A stretch of DNA of 64,000 nucleotides from assembly GCF_001908375.1 (NCBI RefSeq), contig NZ_CP017241.1:499001-563000 (forward strand), written 5' to 3'. Of this stretch, positions 61,401-64,000 are shown piece by piece. The stretch is from Rhizobium etli 8C-3. Lineage in GTDB: Bacteria > Pseudomonadota > Alphaproteobacteria > Rhizobiales > Rhizobiaceae. The notes under the pieces are model-generated. The model was not told the DNA's origin. It saw only the letters and a program-made list of their open reading frames with translations, and did no database searches. The stretch's first letter is position 1. Every line of letters starts with the position of its first letter. The translations under genes were made by a program, and so were the position numbers.

Positions 61401-63947
61401 CACCTCCTCGTCGGCCGGATGCGGCGACCAGTCGACGCCGAGATGCTGCCTCAGGTAGTCGAGACCGACGGCTGCAGAGCGGCTGGTCTGACCGAGCGCA
61501 GCATAGAGATCGATGCGCAGGCAGGCGACAGCAGCCTGGTCGTCGGAGCATGCAGCACAGTTGGAAAGCTGTGCCAACCTCTCCTGCGCGTCCGCCAGCG
61601 CGCCCATGAGGAACTCGCATTCGGCTCGGTTCAGCTCAAGCGCGAACGCCAGTTGGTGCTGGCGCTCCCAGGCGTCTTCCGGCAGCAGTGTCGCGCCGGC
61701 GACAAAATAGTTGAGCGCCGAGGCGTATGCCGTCGAGGCCTTGGCGCGCTTGCCGGCCAGCAGATTGAACCTTGCCAGTTGCTCGCGCTCCTCAGCTGAG
61801 GTGATCAGTGCGGCTCCGCGATTGAGTTGGCTGACAATCTCGAAAACATAATCGTCGATCAGCTCCGGCGCAGTGTTCGCCGCAAGCAGTCTCCCTATGC
61901 GAAGGTGCAACTCGCCACGTCGCTCCTGCGGGATCAGCGAATAGGCAGCTTCCTGAACGCGATCGTGGACGAACCGGTAGGCGCCTGCCAGACGCTCGAG
62001 CAGTTCATGAGCGACGGCAGGCCACAAGGCCTCGTGGACTTGCTCCTCCGGCGTCTCGAGGACGAGTGAAAGCATCGTGGTATCTGCGATGTTTCCGAGA
62101 CAGGCGAACTGCTGCAGTGCCTTTCGCGTTTCGGGCGGCAGGCGCGCGAGCTTGCCGACCATGAGGTGCACGACGTTGTCGGTGTATCCCATGGCGTTAA
62201 TGCGCTCGAGATGCCAGGACCAGCATGCCGCGTCATGATCGAAAGTAAGCATTCCCTCTTCGGCGAGCGAAAACAGGAACTGACGGACGAAGAACGGATT
62301 GCCGCCGGTCTTGTCGTGCATCATTTGTGCGAGCGGGGCCGCGCGCCCGGGCTGACAGTGGAGCGCATCCGCAATCAGCTGCCGGAGATGGTCTTGACTA
62401 AGCGGCGCAAGCCTGATTTCCGCGACCTTGCCGCCGGCGGCCTTGATCGCCTCAAGCTTCCGCATCAAAGGATGGGAAGCGGTGACCTCGTTGTCGCGAT
62501 AGGCACCGATCAGGATGAGCTGTCGCAGATCCGGCCGGGTCAGTAGATCCTCCAGCAGGTCGAGCGTCGCCGCGTCGAGCCATTGGAGATCGTCGAGGAA
62601 CAGCGCTAGCGGATGTTCGGGCCGGGCAAAGACGCTGATGAACCGTCGGAATATCAGCTGGAATCGCCGTTGCGCGTCCTGTGGCGGAAGTTCAGCGACC
62701 GGCGGCTGGTCGCCGATGATGAGCTTCAGTTCGGGGACGAGATCGACCATCAGTTGTCCGTTCGGCCCCAGCGTCTCGCTCAGCGCCTCGCGCCACGGCG
62801 CCAAATCGGCCTCGCTCTTGGCGAGGAGTCCCTTGAGCAGGCCCTGAAATCCCTGCGCCAGGGTCGCATAAGGGATGTCGTGCTTGTACTGGTCGAATTT
62901 GCCGGCCGCGAACAGACCCCGCGGAGGCACCAGTACTTTGTGGAGTTCATTGACCACCGCCGACTTGCCTATACCGGAATAGCCAGAGACGAGCACCAAC
63001 TCCGGCGCCCCGCTCAACACCACGCGGTCGAAGGAATTGAGCAAGGTCTCGACCTCGCGCTCCCGCCCGTAGAGCTTCTCGCGAATCAGCAGGCGGTCGG
63101 GGATGTCACGTTCGCCGAGCGCGAACGCATCAATCCGGCCCAGCATTTTCCATTGGCTGAGACAGCGGCCAAGGTCGTGCTCGACGCCGCCTGCCGTCTG
63201 GTATCGTTCCTCGGCCGTCTTGGCGAGCAGCTTCATGACGATGGCCGAGACTGCCGATGAAACATCCGCCGTTCGCTGGTTGGGCGGCATCGGCTGCCGT
63301 GCAATGTGGCAATGCACCCATTCCATCGGGTCGGAAGCAGCGAAGGGCAGGCTCCCCGTCAGCATTTCGTAGAGGGTCACGCCGAGCGCATAAAGGTCGC
63401 TGCGCGAGTCGATCGAGCGGTTCATGCGCCCGGTCTGCTCGGGGGCCATATAGGCAAGCGTTCCGGCGACCACTTCGGGTGGCTCGGGCGCCTGCCGTTC
63501 GCGGCAGAGGCGCGAGGCGATGCCGAAGCCGGTGAGCCGCACCTCGGCGCCTTCTTCCGTTACCAGGATATTGGCCGGTTTGATGTCCTTGTGGACGAGG
63601 CCGCGCTGGTGGGCCTTGCCGAGCGCAGCGGCGATGCTAATGGCGAGGCGCAGGAAAAGCCCCGTTTCCATTGCCGTTCCGAGCCGCCGGGCGAGCGGCT
63701 CGCCGCCCGGATCTTCAAGTACCAGCATCGTCCGGCCGCCTTCGCGCACCAACTCAAGCGGTCGCACCGCCCATGCGCTATCGAGCTCGTCCTTCAATCC
63801 ATATTCATGGTCGAGGCGTTCGAGGCTTGAACGTGTCGGGTGCTCGAGGGCCGGAAGCACGACCAGTACCGGGTTCCACTTGCCGTCGACGCCCCGGCGT
63901 CGTTCCCGGTGGAACACGCGATCACCATCCTCCCAAAGAACCTCCAA
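58401..63947 (-). CDS. Giant hybrid kinase: STK-like, AAA/TPR, GAF, PAS and histidine kinase
   Basis: 1848-residue cytoplasmic signalling protein. TTG 63947 is the start seen, with GGAG eight bases upstream. Residues 1-260: Ser/Thr-kinase-like domain with HKDIKPANIL (119-128) and MAPEQT, but the DFG Asp is Gly (TGFGIAS) and the N-lobe lysine and Gly loop are not evident. Residues about 290-700: AAA/STAND-like ATPase with GYSGIGKS (322-329) and FLDDLQWLD. About 700-1270: helical TPR-like region. About 1290-1450: GAF. About 1455-1580: PAS. C terminus: HisKA with His1617 (SIAHEVNQPLAAS), N box LNLIMNAIEAM, G boxes DSGPGLD and GMGMGLAI. No receiver or output gene is adjacent. Confidence 0.9.
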   Translation of the reverse strand: MEVLWEDGDRVFHRERRRGVDGKWNPVLVVLPALEHPTRSSLERLDHEYGLKDELDSAWAVRPLELVREGGRTMLVLEDPGGEPLARRLGTAMETGLFLRLAISIAAALGKAHQRGLVHKDIKPANILVTEEGAEVRLTGFGIASRLCRERQAPEPPEVVAGTLAYMAPEQTGRMNRSIDSRSDLYALGVTLYEMLTGSLPFAASDPMEWVHCHIARQPMPPNQRTADVSSAVSAIVMKLLAKTAEERYQTAGGVEHDLGRCLSQWKMLGRIDAFALGERDIPDRLLIREKLYGREREVETLLNSFDRVVLSGAPELVLVSGYSGIGKSAVVNELHKVLVPPRGLFAAGKFDQYKHDIPYATLAQGFQGLLKGLLAKSEADLAPWREALSETLGPNGQLMVDLVPELKLIIGDQPPVAELPPQDAQRRFQLIFRRFISVFARPEHPLALFLDDLQWLDAATLDLLEDLLTRPDLRQLILIGAYRDNEVTASHPLMRKLEAIKAAGGKVAEIRLAPLSQDHLRQLIADALHCQPGRAAPLAQMMHDKTGGNPFFVRQFLFSLAEEGMLTFDHDAACWSWHLERINAMGYTDNVVHLMVGKLARLPPETRKALQQFACLGNIADTTMLSLVLETPEEQVHEALWPAVAHELLERLAGAYRFVHDRVQEAAYSLIPQERRGELHLRIGRLLAANTAPELIDDYVFEIVSQLNRGAALITSAEEREQLARFNLLAGKRAKASTAYASALNYFVAGATLLPEDAWERQHQLAFALELNRAECEFLMGALADAQERLAQLSNCAACSDDQAAVACLRIDLYAALGQTSRSAAVGLDYLRQHLGVDWSPHPADEEVQREYGRIWSQLGSRAIEELVDLPLMSDPASSAALDILTRLVGAVWHTDANLACMAICLAVNLSLERGNSDGSCYHYVSLGYIAGPRFGDYAAGYRFGRLGCQLVEERELKRFQARTYKDFGAHVVPWTKHVRTGRDILRRALEIANQSGDLTFAGYSYASLNSNLLAAGDPLMEVQRQAEIGLTFAQKVRFQFVIDLASAQLGLVRTLRGLTGKFGSFDDDGFDELEIERRFSEDPNLILAETCYFVRKLQARFFAGDYEAAVDASLRAQRLPWTSVSHFEETPEHHFYGALARAACCDSALPDQRALHTEALVAHHRQLQIYAKNCPENFENRAALVGAEIARLEGREIDAVRLYEEAIRSARANGFIHHEAIAYELAARFYSQGGFEDFTRLYLRNARACYLRWGADGKVRQLDQLYPDLRGEERTPAPTATIGAPVEQLDLATVIKISQAVSGEIVLQKLIDTVLRTAVEQAGAERGLLILQRGGESRIAAQATTAGDAVVVQLRDEIATAIMLPESLLHYVLRTNESVVLGDATAENPFSADPYICQRRARSILCVPLLNQGQPTGVLYLENNLAPRVFAPARIAVLKLLASQAAISLENTRLYRDLAEREAKIRRLVKANIIGIVIWDVEGRILEANDAFLRMVGYDREDLASGRLCWTDLTPPEWSDRDARTSAELKLIGAVQPFEKEYFRKDGSRLPVLIGGALLEESTNEGVSFVLDLTERRQAEEALRESEEALREAQGQLAHANRVATMGQLTASIAHEVNQPLAASLTNAQAALRWLGTYPPNLEEVAQALGRIVENANRAGDVIGRIRALVKKEPPRKGQFDLNEAIRHVIALTGTEVLRQGVTLQTEFATSLPSVEGDRVQLQQVILNLIMNAIEAMSGIHEEERELLISTETDASGGVVVGVHDSGPGLDPQSMDRLFEAFYTTKSTGMGMGLAICRSIIEAHGGRLWATANKPRGAVFLFTLPLERDEPAGAKHADQMAMLGNQ

Positions 63948-64000
63948 ACTGCAATCTCCACCAACGCCGAAGAAAGAGGATGTGCTTTGCCGACTTCGTC

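Noticed and set aside
60798..61799. 333-codon plus-strand frame
   Set aside because: Antisense to the TPR-like middle of the giant kinase.
1..64000. CRISPR array, insertion sequence or prophage
   Set aside because: No regularly spaced repeats, transposase, integrase or phage structural genes were recognised in the window.

Overview
The window looks like chromosomal DNA of a fast-growing alphaproteobacterium of the Rhizobiaceae (Rhizobium or a close relative). The evidence is high GC content with strong GC3 bias, a GcrA cell-cycle regulator, a SAM-II riboswitch in front of metZ, a full tad/cpa Flp-pilus locus, several ABC uptake systems, and an argD-argF-hslO-apaG-metZ-dcd housekeeping run. 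About 60 genes can be supported. Many starts lie downstream of the longest open frame; several are GTG or TTG, chosen by Shine-Dalgarno spacing or by a catalytic residue.

Layout. 1-1736: partial osmoprotectant (YehY/OsmF-type) ABC uptake genes. 2102-3361: LysR-like regulator with two helix-turn-helix segments, then cutC. 4110-13997: a sugar or sugar-acid locus with an RbsABC-type importer, zinc alcohol dehydrogenase, FucU-like mutarotase, aldo/keto reductase, UxaA-type dehydratase, a dual winged-helix GntR-type regulator and an SDR. Two closely matching 18-bp A/T-rich operators lie in its two main promoter regions, so one repressor probably controls both. 14262-18958: envelope and lipid-type accessory genes, including an L,D-transpeptidase, two lipoproteins, and a tightly packed trio of an isoprenylcysteine-methyltransferase-like membrane enzyme, a free-standing E2-type acyltransferase domain and an SDR ending in a SEC-C zinc motif.

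19241-33604: the tad pilus region. A TPR lipoprotein is on the plus strand. A long minus-strand operon runs flp, cpaB, cpaC, small lipoprotein, tadG, two tadE-like genes, cpaE, an L,D-transpeptidase, cpaF, tadB, tadC, a AAA ATPase and a single-pass coiled-coil protein. The prepilin peptidase cpaA is divergent. 33854-36595: a small accessory block beside tRNA-Thr with SRAP, several small unknown genes, one gene broken by an in-frame TGA, and an ATP-dependent DNA-ligase remnant.

36721-48884: mostly core genes: nitronate monooxygenase, an unknown membrane protein, ppk2, a phoR-like kinase, gcrA, argD, argF, hslO, apaG, SAM-II riboswitch plus metZ, and dcd. 48929-57797: tRNA-Gly, a chemoreceptor with a C-terminal docking pentapeptide, a solute-binding protein, a TerB-like protein, a degenerate nuclease-like protein beside an S24 regulator, a NarL-type response regulator, small proteins and pyrD. 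58401-63947: one giant 1848-residue protein joining a kinase-like domain that lacks key residues, an AAA/TPR-like middle, GAF, PAS and histidine kinase.

The best candidates for little-described biology are the methyltransferase/acyltransferase/SDR-SEC-C trio, the AAA ATPase and coiled-coil pair plus L,D-transpeptidase inside the tad operon, and the sugar locus with its shared operators.
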